A stretch of DNA of 64,000 nt from Saccharospirillaceae bacterium. Its GTDB lineage: Bacteria; Pseudomonadota; Gammaproteobacteria; Pseudomonadales; Oceanobacteraceae. Under the pieces are notes generated by a model that was not told where the DNA came from, did no database searches, and saw nothing but the letters and a program-made list of their open reading frames with translations. Position numbers and translations under genes: made by a program. Within the stretch, counting starts at the first letter, position 1; each line of letters opens with the position of its first letter. The stretch covers positions 124,001 through 188,000 of the forward strand of contig JAJOJJ010000036.1 in assembly GCA_021208685.1 (NCBI GenBank), written 5' to 3'. This document shows positions 21,103 to 30,245 of this stretch, in pieces.

Positions 21103-22013
21103 CAGTTCTCTCTCTCGCTGTTCGTTAGCCTCACCGCCAGCTCATCAGCGTCGGGTAACAACAGATTCAGAGAACGTCCAACCTGTTGGTTGTAACGGAC
21201 TTTAAAGTAGGGATTATAGCCGGCATCCGGCCATAGCTGTTCCTTCAGGCCCGTCAGCAGAATTTCACTGAGACGGCGCGCAACGTCATCAAGATCGCTG
21301 TACGTTGTCGCCAGCGCGCCGGCTTTTATGTACGCACTCGATGGCCCAATCAAGGGTTTATTCTGGCGGTAAGCCGTGATCAGAATATTTTTGATATTGG
21401 TTGAACTGTACAGCTCAGTGTCATAAGTACCAATCAGGGCATGACTGTTTTTCAGCAGATCCAGCAAAGCACGGTTCAGGTTACCGTATTGATCGACAAA
21501 ATAAGGGGTCACCAGAGCCTGCTGTAAGGGTAATGCCGATAAACCGCTGTTCTTCCACTGCGCTTTATCCTGCACGAGAATTCCCAGCGGCCGGTCGCTA
21601 CCGAGAATACTTTTCGCCAGCGCCACCTGTCGCTTAAGCGGTGGTTCAAGATAAAGCGCTGAAGCCAGCTGCTGCCGATAAGCGGCAGCCGCATCACGGC
21701 TGACAAATACCGCAACCGCGGCAGGCGAGTGTTCAAAAGACCAGGATTCCAGCGCCTGTGGACCAACCAGAACAACCGCATCGTATGATTGCCAGCCAGC
21801 CTCAGGGGGTTCATGCAGCAACCGCAATTCGGAGCGGGTTTCAAGCAGCGCGGATGTTTTCTCGACCAGTTGTTCTACTGAAGGGAGTTTTTCGTGAGCA
21901 ACAAAGACGATACGCGCATCGTCTGCCTGCGCAGAGATCGCCAGCATGCATGTCAGCAGACAGATACTGAGCCAGCGGTAAACGGTGTGTGCATCCTTGC
22001 AACCAAAAAACAT
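21102..22013 (-). CDS. Periplasmic ABC-type substrate-binding-like protein
   Basis: The 303-residue protein has a signal peptide (WLSICLLTCMLAISAQADDA, cleaved near residue 30). It also has a two-lobe organisation like the ABC_sub_bind family: DAVVLVGPQALESW, then RPLGILVQDKAQWKNSG, and the hinge-like NKPLIGPSSAYIKAGALATTYSDLDDVARRLSEIL. No permease or ATPase gene is near it. Instead it lies in a coupled operon with a TonB-dependent receptor (TAATG overlap upstream) and a hybrid kinase (TGATG overlap downstream). I infer that it presents a ligand to the kinase. The ligand is unknown and the family assignment rests on pattern alone. Confidence 0.75.
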   Translation of the reverse strand: MFFGCKDAHTVYRWLSICLLTCMLAISAQADDARIVFVAHEKLPSVEQLVEKTSALLETRSELRLLHEPPEAGWQSYDAVVLVGPQALESWSFEHSPAAVAVFVSRDAAAAYRQQLASALYLEPPLKRQVALAKSILGSDRPLGILVQDKAQWKNSGLSALPLQQALVTPYFVDQYGNLNRALLDLLKNSHALIGTYDTELYSSTNIKNILITAYRQNKPLIGPSSAYIKAGALATTYSDLDDVARRLSEILLTGLKEQLWPDAGYNPYFKVRYNQQVGRSLNLLLPDADELAVRLTNSEREN

Positions 22014-24289
22014 TAAAAATCTAGCCCTGCCTGAAAGTAGTACAAGTCACGGGTTGAATAGCGCTGATCTGCGTACGCCAGAGGAAAATCATCAATCAGG
22101 TGCTGCAAAAAGAAGCCTGCCCATGGTTTATAACCATTGAATGACCAGGTTTTCTTGGTATTAATTTCATAACGACGGTAACGATTTGTTTCGTTGTAGG
22201 CATCCAGCCAGAAATGCGAGGCCGTGACACTCCAGCCGTCGCCCTGATGGTGCCAACTCACGACCAGATTGTCTTGTGCTGTCTGTCGCAGTTCAACAAC
22301 GGAAAGCGAACGGCGCTGTTTTTCTGTCAACTCTGATGTATCCCCGAGGGTTACGTCTGCATCGATATAGGCGGCCGTTAACCAAAACCAGTTCCGGCTG
22401 TCGGGCTGCCATTGTAACTGCATTTCGGCACCATTGATATTCATCTTAGTATCAGAGTCAACCGATAATGAATTCAGGGCAATATGGTCTGATATTAACT
22501 GCGTCAGTTTGTCCTGATAGACCTTTATATCCAGCTCAAGATTCAGGTCTGAGAATTTGCCGTAATAACCGAGTTCAGTACTGGCGATTTTCTCATGTTT
22601 CAGATCACGCGATACCGCCGTCTGATTCACATATATACGCCCATCATTCAGATTCAGGTAATTGTCACCGAGGTTTTTTACCCGGATGGAATACTCTGGC
22701 TCCTGCTCAAGCAGGTCCGGTGAGCGTACCGCTTCGGAATACACCAGACGGATACTGTGCTGCGGAGCAAGCAGCCAGTTAAACGCAAGCCGCGGTGAAA
22801 ACGCACTGTCGTTGGTGTCTTCCGCTTCATACATGCCGCCGGCATTCATCAGCAGATAAGGCGTCATGCGCCATTCAGCATTGGCAAACAAACGATACGT
22901 GTCGTTGTGCACACGGCCATTAAAATAGGTTTCCGAATCCACCTGATCACGGCGGAAGCTGATACCGGAAACGGTACGCAACGTATCGCTCCACTGCATC
23001 GTATCCTGCCATTCAATATCGTAACGATCTTCGCGCAGATTGCGCTCAGTATCGCCACACACCATTTCTTTCAGCTGTAAAAAATCAGTCCCGTTAAAGC
23101 CCCGCGTATAAATATTACGGGCGCTGTCCAGCTGCTCCTGAGTAATATCCAGCGCTAACCCCTGATTCGCCAGAAGCAAGGTTTCAACGTCAGCCGGTGT
23201 TACCAGACCTGCCGCGATGCCACCGACCAGGTTATCGCCATCGGCGGTGCCCACCAGCCGACTGATCCCCAGCACAGAATTACTCCACTGTGGATTTTGC
23301 TGGTACAGACTGAATAATTCCGGGTCCAGTGACAGGGTTGGCAGGCAAGCGGCGCTGCGTTGTTTGCGGTTATCCGTCTGCCAGTAAGCCTGCAAATGCG
23401 AGCTGTGATTGGCGCTGAACTCGGTTCTGATCCGGCTCCACAGATAGCCTTGTTTGGTTTCCTGATCCGGCGCATCCATTTCATAAGATTCACGGCGGAT
23501 GTCAGTATGCCCCTGCTTGAGCGACGCCTGCAGACTGAGCTGGGTAATGCTGTCGAGCGGACGATTGAAATAGGCCGTAACAAACCCGTGGCGGCGACTG
23601 TCACGATATTCATCATCGCCGCCGCTCGCATCGCGCCCGTCAAAGCCATCATCGGCACGGATCAGAGCGGTAATGCGGTAGCTGTTCTGATTGCTTTCGC
23701 CGGAATAGCTGACAAAACCATCGTCTACACCGTTGTTACCTGTGCGGTAACGCATACGGGTTCCCAGTGTATCCCCCGGATGTTTGGTGACGATGTTAAT
23801 GACACCGAGAAAAGAGTTAGCACCATAGGTCGCTGCATTGGGGCCACGGGTCACCTCAATCCTCAGGATATCTTCCAGCGCGACCGGGATATCATCCCAG
23901 ACCACGGAAGCGATGCCGGCTTTAAACACCGAGCGGCCATCCACCAGCACCTGCAAACGGCGCATGATGTTCGGGTTAGAAGCATGGTAAGCAATCGACG
24001 TGTTGTTTTCGTCATCGCCATGGCCAATGCTCATGCCCGGAACAAAACGCATCAGCTCCGGCAGGCTGCGCACACCCCAGGCGGCAATCTGGGCAGCCTC
24101 AATCACAGTAACGCTGGCCGGAACCTCAGCACGGGGCTGCTTCAGACGCGATGCGGTCAGCACCACAGGGATGTCGTCATCCAGAACGAACGGCGTATCC
24201 AGTTCAAAGCTGTCATATTCATCGGTCAGCGCGGTTTCTGACAGAAGCAGCGCGCTGCACAGGCTGAATATTATCCGTGTTTTTGACAT
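22013..24289 (-). CDS. TonB-dependent outer-membrane receptor
   Basis: This is a full-length receptor of about 758 residues. It has a signal peptide (MSKTRIIFSLCSALLLSETALT) and a plug domain (VVLTASRLKQPRAEVPASVT, then LQVLVDGRSVF, RIEVTRGPNAATYGANSFLGVINIVTK). The barrel ends in the aromatic YYFQAGLDF. The frame extends to 24343, and ATGs at 24304 and 24289 are both possible; I take the one that directly precedes a good signal peptide, though no clear ribosome site supports either. I see no cobalamin riboswitch or Fur box upstream. It is the first gene of the receptor-binding protein-kinase operon. The substrate is unknown. Confidence 0.9.
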   Translation of the reverse strand: MSKTRIIFSLCSALLLSETALTDEYDSFELDTPFVLDDDIPVVLTASRLKQPRAEVPASVTVIEAAQIAAWGVRSLPELMRFVPGMSIGHGDDENNTSIAYHASNPNIMRRLQVLVDGRSVFKAGIASVVWDDIPVALEDILRIEVTRGPNAATYGANSFLGVINIVTKHPGDTLGTRMRYRTGNNGVDDGFVSYSGESNQNSYRITALIRADDGFDGRDASGGDDEYRDSRRHGFVTAYFNRPLDSITQLSLQASLKQGHTDIRRESYEMDAPDQETKQGYLWSRIRTEFSANHSSHLQAYWQTDNRKQRSAACLPTLSLDPELFSLYQQNPQWSNSVLGISRLVGTADGDNLVGGIAAGLVTPADVETLLLANQGLALDITQEQLDSARNIYTRGFNGTDFLQLKEMVCGDTERNLREDRYDIEWQDTMQWSDTLRTVSGISFRRDQVDSETYFNGRVHNDTYRLFANAEWRMTPYLLMNAGGMYEAEDTNDSAFSPRLAFNWLLAPQHSIRLVYSEAVRSPDLLEQEPEYSIRVKNLGDNYLNLNDGRIYVNQTAVSRDLKHEKIASTELGYYGKFSDLNLELDIKVYQDKLTQLISDHIALNSLSVDSDTKMNINGAEMQLQWQPDSRNWFWLTAAYIDADVTLGDTSELTEKQRRSLSVVELRQTAQDNLVVSWHHQGDGWSVTASHFWLDAYNETNRYRRYEINTKKTWSFNGYKPWAGFFLQHLIDDFPLAYADQRYSTRDLYYFQAGLDF

Positions 24290-24493
24290 GATATTTATGG
24301 TCATACTACACACAAGAACCCCGGTATCCGTCGGAAATAGCACTCTGTTTCACGTCCTGCCTGATCAATAGCCGGTGTCCATTCGGGCTGCACGAAACTA
24401 TTTTAGCGTACATAAACACATGCAGAGACCTGTTCGAGTCTAGGCGCCAGTGTCCCATCGGTAAACGTTGAGGCGCTTTATACTTATGGCAGA

Positions 24494-24522
24494 CTGACAG
24501 AGCAAGGCCCAGTCGATATAAT
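24494..24522 (+). promoter_or_regulatory. Sigma-70 promoter for ppa
   Basis: CTGACA at 24494-24499 and TATAAT at 24517-24522 are separated by exactly 17 bases, a near-consensus promoter about 36 bases before the ppa ATG. Confidence 0.8.
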
Positions 24523-24558
24523 CCGCGCATTCTGTTCAATAACCCTCAGGAAAACCCT

Positions 24559-25083
24559 ATGAGCTACAACGCCATTCCGGCCGGTAAAGACCTGCCTAAC
24601 GATTTCTACGTGGTCATCGAAATTCCGGCCAATCACGCGCCAATCAAATACGAAATCGATAAAGACATGGACTGCCTGCTGGTTGACCGCTTTATGGCAA
24701 CCCCTATGTTTTACCCGGCCAACTACGGTTACATCCCGAACACACTGGCTGACGACGGCGATGCGCTGGACGTTCTGGTGATTACCCCGTACCCGGTCCA
24801 GCCAGGATCCGTCATCCGCGCCCGCGCCGTTGGCGTTCTGAATATGGAAGATGAAGCCGGTGGCGATGCCAAGCTGGTTGCAGTCCCTCATCAGAAACTG
24901 ACCCAGATTTACAACGATGTGAACGACATCGACGATGTTCCGCAGCTGCTGCGTGACCAGATTGCTCATTTCTTTGAAAACTACAAAGATCTGGAAAAAG
25001 GTAAGTGGGTTAAGGTTCAGGGCTGGGGTAACGCCGAAGAAGCCCGTGGTATGATTGTTAAAGCCGCAGAAGCCGCCAAATAA
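24559..25083 (+). CDS. ppa: Inorganic pyrophosphatase (family I)
   Basis: Ppa hydrolyses pyrophosphate to two phosphates and pulls biosynthetic reactions forward. The 174-residue length is that of the E. coli-type hexameric enzyme. Active-site segments are visible: [16 protein letters not shown], the DGDALDVLV metal-binding motif, and [12 protein letters not shown] with the later [23 protein letters not shown] precedes the ATG, a strong promoter lies upstream and a bidirectional terminator follows, so it is probably monocistronic and well expressed. Confidence 0.97.
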   Translation: MSYNAIPAGKDLPNDFYVVIEIPANHAPIKYEIDKDMDCLLVDRFMATPMFYPANYGYIPNTLADDGDALDVLVITPYPVQPGSVIRARAVGVLNMEDEAGGDAKLVAVPHQKLTQIYNDVNDIDDVPQLLRDQIAHFFENYKDLEKGKWVKVQGWGNAEEARGMIVKAAEAAK

Positions 25084-25119
25084 AAAGACCGGTGCCGCCA
25101 GTGGATACTGACGCGCAAT

Positions 25120-25147
25120 AAAAAAGGGAGCTCCGGCTCCCTTTTTT
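25120..25147. terminator. Bidirectional terminator between ppa and the LOV gene
   Basis: The stem GGGAGC (25126-25131) and GCTCCC (25136-25141) has a TCCG loop, with A before and T after, so it serves both convergent genes. Confidence 0.88.
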
Positions 25148-25162
25148 ACACTGCGCCGGGTA

Positions 25163-25627
25163 TCAGCTCAGTCCGGCCTGCAGATCCGCCAAAGCCCGTT
25201 CGGCTTTGAGAGCACGTTCTTCAAACTCAACCTGAGCCGTCACATCCTTCTGAATGCCGATGTAATAGGTCAGCTGATCATCATCGTTATACACCGGTGA
25301 AATACTCAGCTCATTCCAGAACAGGCTGCCATCTTTACGGTAGTTACGCAGAACAACCCGGGAGCTTTTACCATCAGCAATGGCGCTGCGGATCGCGGTC
25401 AATCCATCCTGATCGCGGTCACCGGCCTGCAAAAAGCGGCAATCCTGATACAGAATTTCATCGGCACGATAGCCCGTAAGACGCTCAAATGCCTTATTCA
25501 CATAGATCAGGATGTTGTCATCGCCTTCCTGTTCTGCGATCACAATACCGTCATTGGATGCATCAACGGCCTTCTTTAATAATTCCAGACTGATCGGGCC
25601 CTGCTCATCGTTCAGGTCATTGACCAT
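25163..25627 (-). CDS. Short LOV-domain blue-light photoreceptor
   Basis: The 154-residue protein is one PAS/LOV domain with short N- and C-terminal helical caps. The photoactive cysteine is Cys63 in YQDCRFLQ, matching the LOV consensus with Asp in place of the usual Asn before Cys. The flavin-contact residues Asn95 (RNYRKDG), Asn105 (FWNEL) and Gln126 (GIQKDVT) are all present. It strongly resembles the short LOV proteins of Pseudomonas putida as I remember them. There is no effector domain. I chose the ATG at 25627 because GGAGG lies six bases upstream. It is divergent from a LitR-like regulator, its likely partner. Confidence 0.88.
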   Translation of the reverse strand: MVNDLNDEQGPISLELLKKAVDASNDGIVIAEQEGDDNILIYVNKAFERLTGYRADEILYQDCRFLQAGDRDQDGLTAIRSAIADGKSSRVVLRNYRKDGSLFWNELSISPVYNDDDQLTYYIGIQKDVTAQVEFEERALKAERALADLQAGLS

Positions 25628-25709
25628 GGTCGCCTCCACTATTTAGTCCGCTCAAGGTAATTTCCATGGTGTTCGCGGTCAAGTATGTCACTCATAGCAG
25701 CGCCGTTTT

Positions 25710-25738
25710 TTTACTTTGTGTATAAGTACTTATAGAAT
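25710..25738 (+). promoter_or_regulatory. Promoter with palindromic operator in the spacer, upstream of the LitR-like gene
   Basis: TTTACT at 25710-25715 and TAGAAT at 25733-25738 are 17 bases apart. The perfect 14-base palindrome TATAAGTACTTATA (25721-25734) fills most of the spacer and runs two bases into the -10. MerR-family proteins bind dyads placed between -35 and -10, so this is a plausible autoregulatory site. Confidence 0.6.
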
Positions 25739-25839
25739 CTGAAAAATTTTTGAATAACCTTGTACAGCAACCGTCCGGTACCGATTCCGGCACAGCAACA
25801 ACCCCGGCAACACTAAGAGCCAGCGGAGAACCACCGGCG

Positions 25840-26772
25840 ATGTCTAACCCCGCAAGCGATCCTAACATGGCTTATTTCCCGATCCGGGTAGTATCCAGTG
25901 AGACCGGCGTTAACGCCATCACCCTGCGTGCCTGGGAAAGGCGCTATGGCCTGATACAGCCCAAACGAACCGCCAAAGGGCACAGACTCTACACGGAACA
26001 GGATATCCGCCTCATTCATCAGGTCGTCACCCTGCTCAATCGTGGCATCCCGATATCTCAGGCACAGGCCATGATCAACAATGGTGAAGAGCTGCCTGAT
26101 GCCCCTCTCAGCGCCCCGGCAAAGCCTTCGCAGTGGCAACATTACCGCGAACGCCTGCATAAGGCCGTACAGGATTTTGATGATCAGCAAGTAGCCGCCT
26201 TATTTCAGGAAGTCAGCCAGTTTTTTCCGGTTGATGTCGCCATGCGCTTTCTGTTTATTCCGCTCTATCATCACCTGCGCGATAACCTCAGCCAGACGCT
26301 GGGCATGGCACGCCTGCGCTTTTATGCGGCAATACTGCAAGCACGTCTGGCGTCACGCCTGACAGAAGAATACCGCGATGATCATCAACAGGAAGAAAAA
26401 GCACCGCAGGTATTAATAGCCAACTGTACCTGGGAAGATGACATTCAGCAGTTGCAGTTGGCCATTCTGCTGAAGCAACTGGGCCTGCGTCCGCTGTGGT
26501 TCAGTGGCATGCTGACCCCGAATCAACTGGCAGAGCTGCTGCAGGCCAAACACTGGCAGGCGGCCTTGTTCCATATTGGTACCGACCAGAATGCTATGCA
26601 GCTTGGTCAGCTGCAGCGTCTGGCCCGCGAAGGCGGCTTACCTGTGTTTGTCACCGGTTATCACAGCAACAGCCAGAGCAACCTGCTGGCCCACGGCCTG
26701 ATTACTCTTGGCGACGACACCCACCAGGCGGCCCTGACCATCCGCGACCTGCTGATGAGCCTGCCTGAATGA
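25840..26772 (+). CDS. MerR-family regulator, LitR/CarH-like, probably without cobalamin binding
   Basis: From the ATG at 25840 the protein has 310 residues. Residues 12-80 are a MerR winged helix (RVVSSETGVNAITLRAWERRYGLIQPKRT, then GHRLYTEQDIRLI). Residues 95-180 form the helical bundle of B12-binding regulators and 188-308 a Rossmann-like lobe. The cobalamin histidine motif expected near residue 200 is replaced by TWEDDIQQLQL, so I infer a class II LitR that does not bind B12. The frame begins at a TTG at 25750, but the later ATG has GGAG upstream. It is divergent from a LOV gene and overlaps rsmC by four bases. Confidence 0.8.
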   Translation: MSNPASDPNMAYFPIRVVSSETGVNAITLRAWERRYGLIQPKRTAKGHRLYTEQDIRLIHQVVTLLNRGIPISQAQAMINNGEELPDAPLSAPAKPSQWQHYRERLHKAVQDFDDQQVAALFQEVSQFFPVDVAMRFLFIPLYHHLRDNLSQTLGMARLRFYAAILQARLASRLTEEYRDDHQQEEKAPQVLIANCTWEDDIQQLQLAILLKQLGLRPLWFSGMLTPNQLAELLQAKHWQAALFHIGTDQNAMQLGQLQRLAREGGLPVFVTGYHSNSQSNLLAHGLITLGDDTHQAALTIRDLLMSLPE

Positions 26773-27770
26773 GCACCGCTGTATACGAATTATTATTACG
26801 CCACCCCAACCTGATCACTCCCAATACGCTGATCCTCGGAGCCGAATCCGATCTTCCGGCGGGTTGGCTGGCATTGCTGAGCAGCAGCGGCGCCCAGTTC
26901 CTGACCTGGGACTGGCTCAGCGCACAGGCTCATCGTCCACTGACCGAGCCGCAGGTACGCTTCGCCATTCCGCAAAGCGAAGATTTCCGTGGCAAGCAGG
27001 TTATTTTGCTGTGGCCCAAAGCCAAACAACAGGCGCAGGCCCTGATTCAGCTGATGGCCACTCAGGTCAGCGAATGCTGGATTGTGGGCGCGAATGACGC
27101 CGGTGGCAAAAGCATCGGCAAAGCCTGTGCGGCACTGAGCAATCGCGCCGAGAAAACCGACTCCGCACGCCACTGCACGCTGTGGCAGTTGCAGCTCAAA
27201 GCCGTTACTGAATTTAACTGGCTGAAACTCGCCCAGTCATTCACCTGCCAGCAGCAGGCCTTCATGACCCTGCCGGGGGTTTTCAGCCACGGCAAGCTCG
27301 ATACCGGCACGGCCCTGCTGCTGGAACATGTTCCCGCACCGGCACACGGCAAGCTGCTGGATCTGGGTTGTGGATCGGGTGTGATTGGCCTGAGCATGAA
27401 AGCCGCTGAACCGGCGCTGGATATCACCCTCGCTGATATTGATGCCTTTGCCATCCGCAGCAGCCAGCTGAACAGCACCCGCCTGAATCTGCCCGCCACC
27501 ATACTGGCCAGCGACGGTTTGAGTCGTATTGAAGGCAGGTTTGACTACCTGTTCAGTAATCCCCCCTTTCATCTGGGCAAAGGAACTGACTATGAGTTTG
27601 CCCGCCGCCTGTTCAGCGAAGCACGCCAGCACCTGACCCGTGATGGCCAGATGTGGATTGTTGCCAACCGTCATCTGCCCTATGAAGACTGGGCTGCTGA
27701 GCAGTTCCGCCAGGTCGAAATCATGGTACAGGACAAAGGCTTTAAGCTGCTCTGCGTACAGAACGGCTGA
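26769..27770 (+). CDS. rsmC: 16S rRNA m2G1207 methyltransferase (RsmC-like)
   Basis: RsmC methylates N2 of G1207 in 16S rRNA in the 30S subunit. The 333-residue protein has the typical N-terminal degenerate methyltransferase-like half and a C-terminal catalytic half with SAM motif I LLDLGCGSGVIGLSMK. The ITLADIDAFAI acidic loop and catalytic SNPPFHLGKGTDY (NPPF) follow. It overlaps the LitR-like gene (ATGA), an unusual neighbour for this housekeeping enzyme; RlmG is an alternative name for a similar architecture, but the length and motif spacing fit RsmC better. Confidence 0.85.
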   Translation: MSTAVYELLLRHPNLITPNTLILGAESDLPAGWLALLSSSGAQFLTWDWLSAQAHRPLTEPQVRFAIPQSEDFRGKQVILLWPKAKQQAQALIQLMATQVSECWIVGANDAGGKSIGKACAALSNRAEKTDSARHCTLWQLQLKAVTEFNWLKLAQSFTCQQQAFMTLPGVFSHGKLDTGTALLLEHVPAPAHGKLLDLGCGSGVIGLSMKAAEPALDITLADIDAFAIRSSQLNSTRLNLPATILASDGLSRIEGRFDYLFSNPPFHLGKGTDYEFARRLFSEARQHLTRDGQMWIVANRHLPYEDWAAEQFRQVEIMVQDKGFKLLCVQNG

Positions 27771-27787
27771 CCTTATCAGGGAGAGGT

Positions 27788-29885
27788 ATGATGCAGGGAG
27801 CCCGTGTTGCCGGTCGGCGCTTAAAGCCATTATTGCTGATGGCTGCGCTGCTGGTCGCGCACAGCGCCCAGTCGCTGCCGCAATCACTCAACACCGTCGC
27901 CTATCCGCAGGAAGTCTATCTGGCGGAAGACTTCCGCTATTACGCCCCTCAGACCCTGTTCGACCTGCTGCAGCGCCTGCCCGGCGTCAGCCTTGGCTGG
28001 CAACCCGATGGCGAGCTGGAAATCCAGCTGCATGGCTTGTCGTCACAGTATCTGACCCTGCTGATCAATGGTCATCCCTTGCTTGGCGGAGCCGGCAACA
28101 GCAGCCTGAATACCCGCCAGATTCCGGCCAGCCTGGTTCATCATATTGAAATTGACCGTAACTCACGCGCGGATCTGGATGCCGGAGGCGGTGGCGGCGG
28201 AACCATCAATGTGATTCTGAACAGCGCTGATGGTGGCAACCGGTTACAGATCAGCGCCGGTGGTGAAGCACTGAATGCGCAACTGAACGGTTCGGCTCAG
28301 CTGCTGAGTGGCGAATCCCCATTACGCCTGAGTGCAGAACGCCGCCTGGCCCGCCAGCACAGCGAGGGCTTCAGCCGCACACCAGCGGGTAACGGCGACT
28401 GGCAGGAGCATAGCCGCGAACTCAGCCGCAGCCTGCTGTTCAGCTTCAACTCCCGGCTCAACAATCAGCACCCGTTACACCTGTATGCACTGTATCTGCA
28501 GGCCGACAATCATGAGCGTTTACAAGGGCTTCACCCACTGAACAGCCCGAACACACTGCAACGACCGCAGCTGACTGACAGCAATACCGAACGGAACAGT
28601 GAACGTGTGACGCAACGTCTGGGTGGAAACCTGCGTCTCAACTGGCAACACCTGTCGCTGGACGCGTTTTTTTATCGCCGAACAGTTTGATCAGGATATC
28701 CGCCTCAGCCACGACAATCCGCTGGTCGTCGCCCAGACCAACCAAATAGACGACAGCCGCTATCAATTCGGCTGGCAGTTAAACGAGATGCTGAACGAAC
28801 ACCGCTGGAGCATTGGTCTCAGCATGCAGCAGATGAAGCGCATCAATAACAGCCTGAGTAATACGCTTCTGACCAGCAATAACGACCGTACAGGCCTGCC
28901 GTACAATTTTAACTACAAAGAAAACCGGCTCAGCGCCTTTGCCCTCGACCGCTGGCAACTGACACCCAGCACCCTGTTTGAAGCCGGTGTGCATATGAGC
29001 AGCTACCAGCTCAGTCAGGATTCCTACGTTGCCGAGGGCGACTCCGGAATCGCCACCGACACCCACTGGCTGCCCAGTGCTCACCTGCTGCATCATCTCG
29101 ACAGTAAACGCCGCCTGCGTCTGAGCATGAGTCAGAACACCCGCGAACCTGAAATAACCGACCGTATTCCTTACCAGTTCCGTCAGGCAGATACTCTCTG
29201 GCGTGGCAACGGTGAGCTCGAAGCCGAACTGATCAGCAACATTGATATCGGTTACGAACACAACTTCCGCGCCAGCAGTGACAGCCGCGCCGACCGTCAC
29301 AGCGGGCTCTACCTGCGCGCGTTCCAGCGAATTATCAATCAGGCCATACTGCAGACCGCCAGCCGCGAAACCGACAGCGACGGCATCACGCAACTGACCA
29401 TACTGCGGCCACAGAACAGCACTGGCAGCGCAGTCTTACGCGGCGCTGAACTGGATATGGAATTCCCACTGTCTGACCACCGCATCAGTCTGGCGCTGGG
29501 CGGCGGGGTTTATCGCTCCGATGTACAGACCAGCGCTGAACTGCCCTATCGCCACCGGCTGCCCAATCAACCGGATTACATGGCACAGATCGGCCTGCAG
29601 CAACGCCTCAGTGATCGCTGGCGTCATGGCCTGTGCTGGCGCGTACAGGGCGGCAGCGAACAGCTGCTGCCGGCACCGCTCAGCAGTCGTGGTTACATCA
29701 CTCAGGACACCAGCGATGCGCAGAACCTTGACCTGTACACAGAGTACCAGTGGAATTCCCGCTGGCGCGCACTCACAACCCTCAATCTGACTCCTGGCGC
29801 CAGTCCGTTTATCCGTCAGGGTGACATCCGTCAGTATCGCAATCAGAAACCGCTGTGGTATCTGACGCTGCAGGGACAATTCTGA
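27788..29885 (+). pseudogene. TonB-dependent receptor interrupted by a frameshift at a T7 run
   Basis: Two overlapping reading frames form one receptor. Frame one (27788-28690) has a signal peptide (LKPLLLMAALLVAHSAQS) and a plug (DLLQRLPGVSL, LTLLINGHPLL, VHHIEIDRNSRADLDAGGGGGGTINVIL) and stops soon after 28680. The second frame continues from about 28670 to 29885 and ends in the barrel-like WYLTLQGQF. The switch lies at seven T at 28667-28673; removing one T gives a 698-residue protein of normal length. It may be a real mutation, a sequencing error or slippage. GGGAGAGG precedes the tandem ATGs. The gene follows rsmC by 17 bases. The ligand is unknown. Confidence 0.85.
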
Positions 29886-29987
29886 TCCCCTCCTTGTTCA
29901 GTTACAAAAAAGTTTTCCCTTTTGAAACAAGGAATTAACAAAGAAAAACCCTGACCGGCAGGCGGACGGCAGACATCCGGCGGACAC

Positions 29988-30065
29988 ACTCCCGGCGACG
30001 CAGCTAGGCTTGGTTCGTCGACTCTTTACAGGCCCGGTTTACCGGTCTGCGCCGGGAGTCAAGCC
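29988..30065 (+). ncRNA. Structured intergenic element with possible pseudoknot
   Basis: A perfect ten-pair stem joins ACTCCCGGCG (29988-29997) and CGCCGGGAGT (30050-30059), extended by CAG/CTG after a three-base bulge. An inner CCGG-TTTA-CCGG hairpin is at about 30034-30045. GGCTTG in the loop (30007-30012) is complementary to CAAGCC (30060-30065) just 3' of the stem, so an H-type pseudoknot is possible. No U run follows, so it is not an obvious intrinsic terminator. It matches no riboswitch that I recognise. Confidence 0.5.
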
Positions 30066-30092
30066 AACGTCCATCTCTGTGAGGATACCGCC

Positions 30093-30227
30093 ATGATGAC
30101 CTACAGCCTTCTTGCCAGCCTGTTACTCGCGGGTTGTTTATTTGCCTGCCTGCAGCGCAGCGGACGTACCCTGCAGCCGCAGGAAATTCCTCTGGATAAA
30201 GCAGAAGATAATCCGCGTTTACGCTGA
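30093..30227 (+). CDS. Tiny lipoprotein-like or membrane peptide (44 residues)
   Basis: The ORF encodes 44 residues starting MMTYSLLASLLLAGCLFACLQ. LAGC fits a lipobox, which would make Cys15 the lipidated residue, although the n-region lacks the usual positive charge, so a single membrane helix is an alternative. The rest (LQPQEIPLDKAEDNPRLR) is short and charged. GAGG stands eight to nine bases before the tandem ATGs. It follows a structured element and is convergent with the MFS gene. I do not recognise it. Reality as a gene is supported by the ribosome site and the hydrophobic profile only. Confidence 0.5.
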   Translation: MMTYSLLASLLLAGCLFACLQRSGRTLQPQEIPLDKAEDNPRLR

Positions 30228-30245
30228 CGCTTTACGGCAGGCAAT

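Noticed and set aside
24290-24493. Cobalamin riboswitch or Fur box before the TonB receptor
   Set aside because: No B12-box or 19-base Fur-type palindrome could be seen in this gap.
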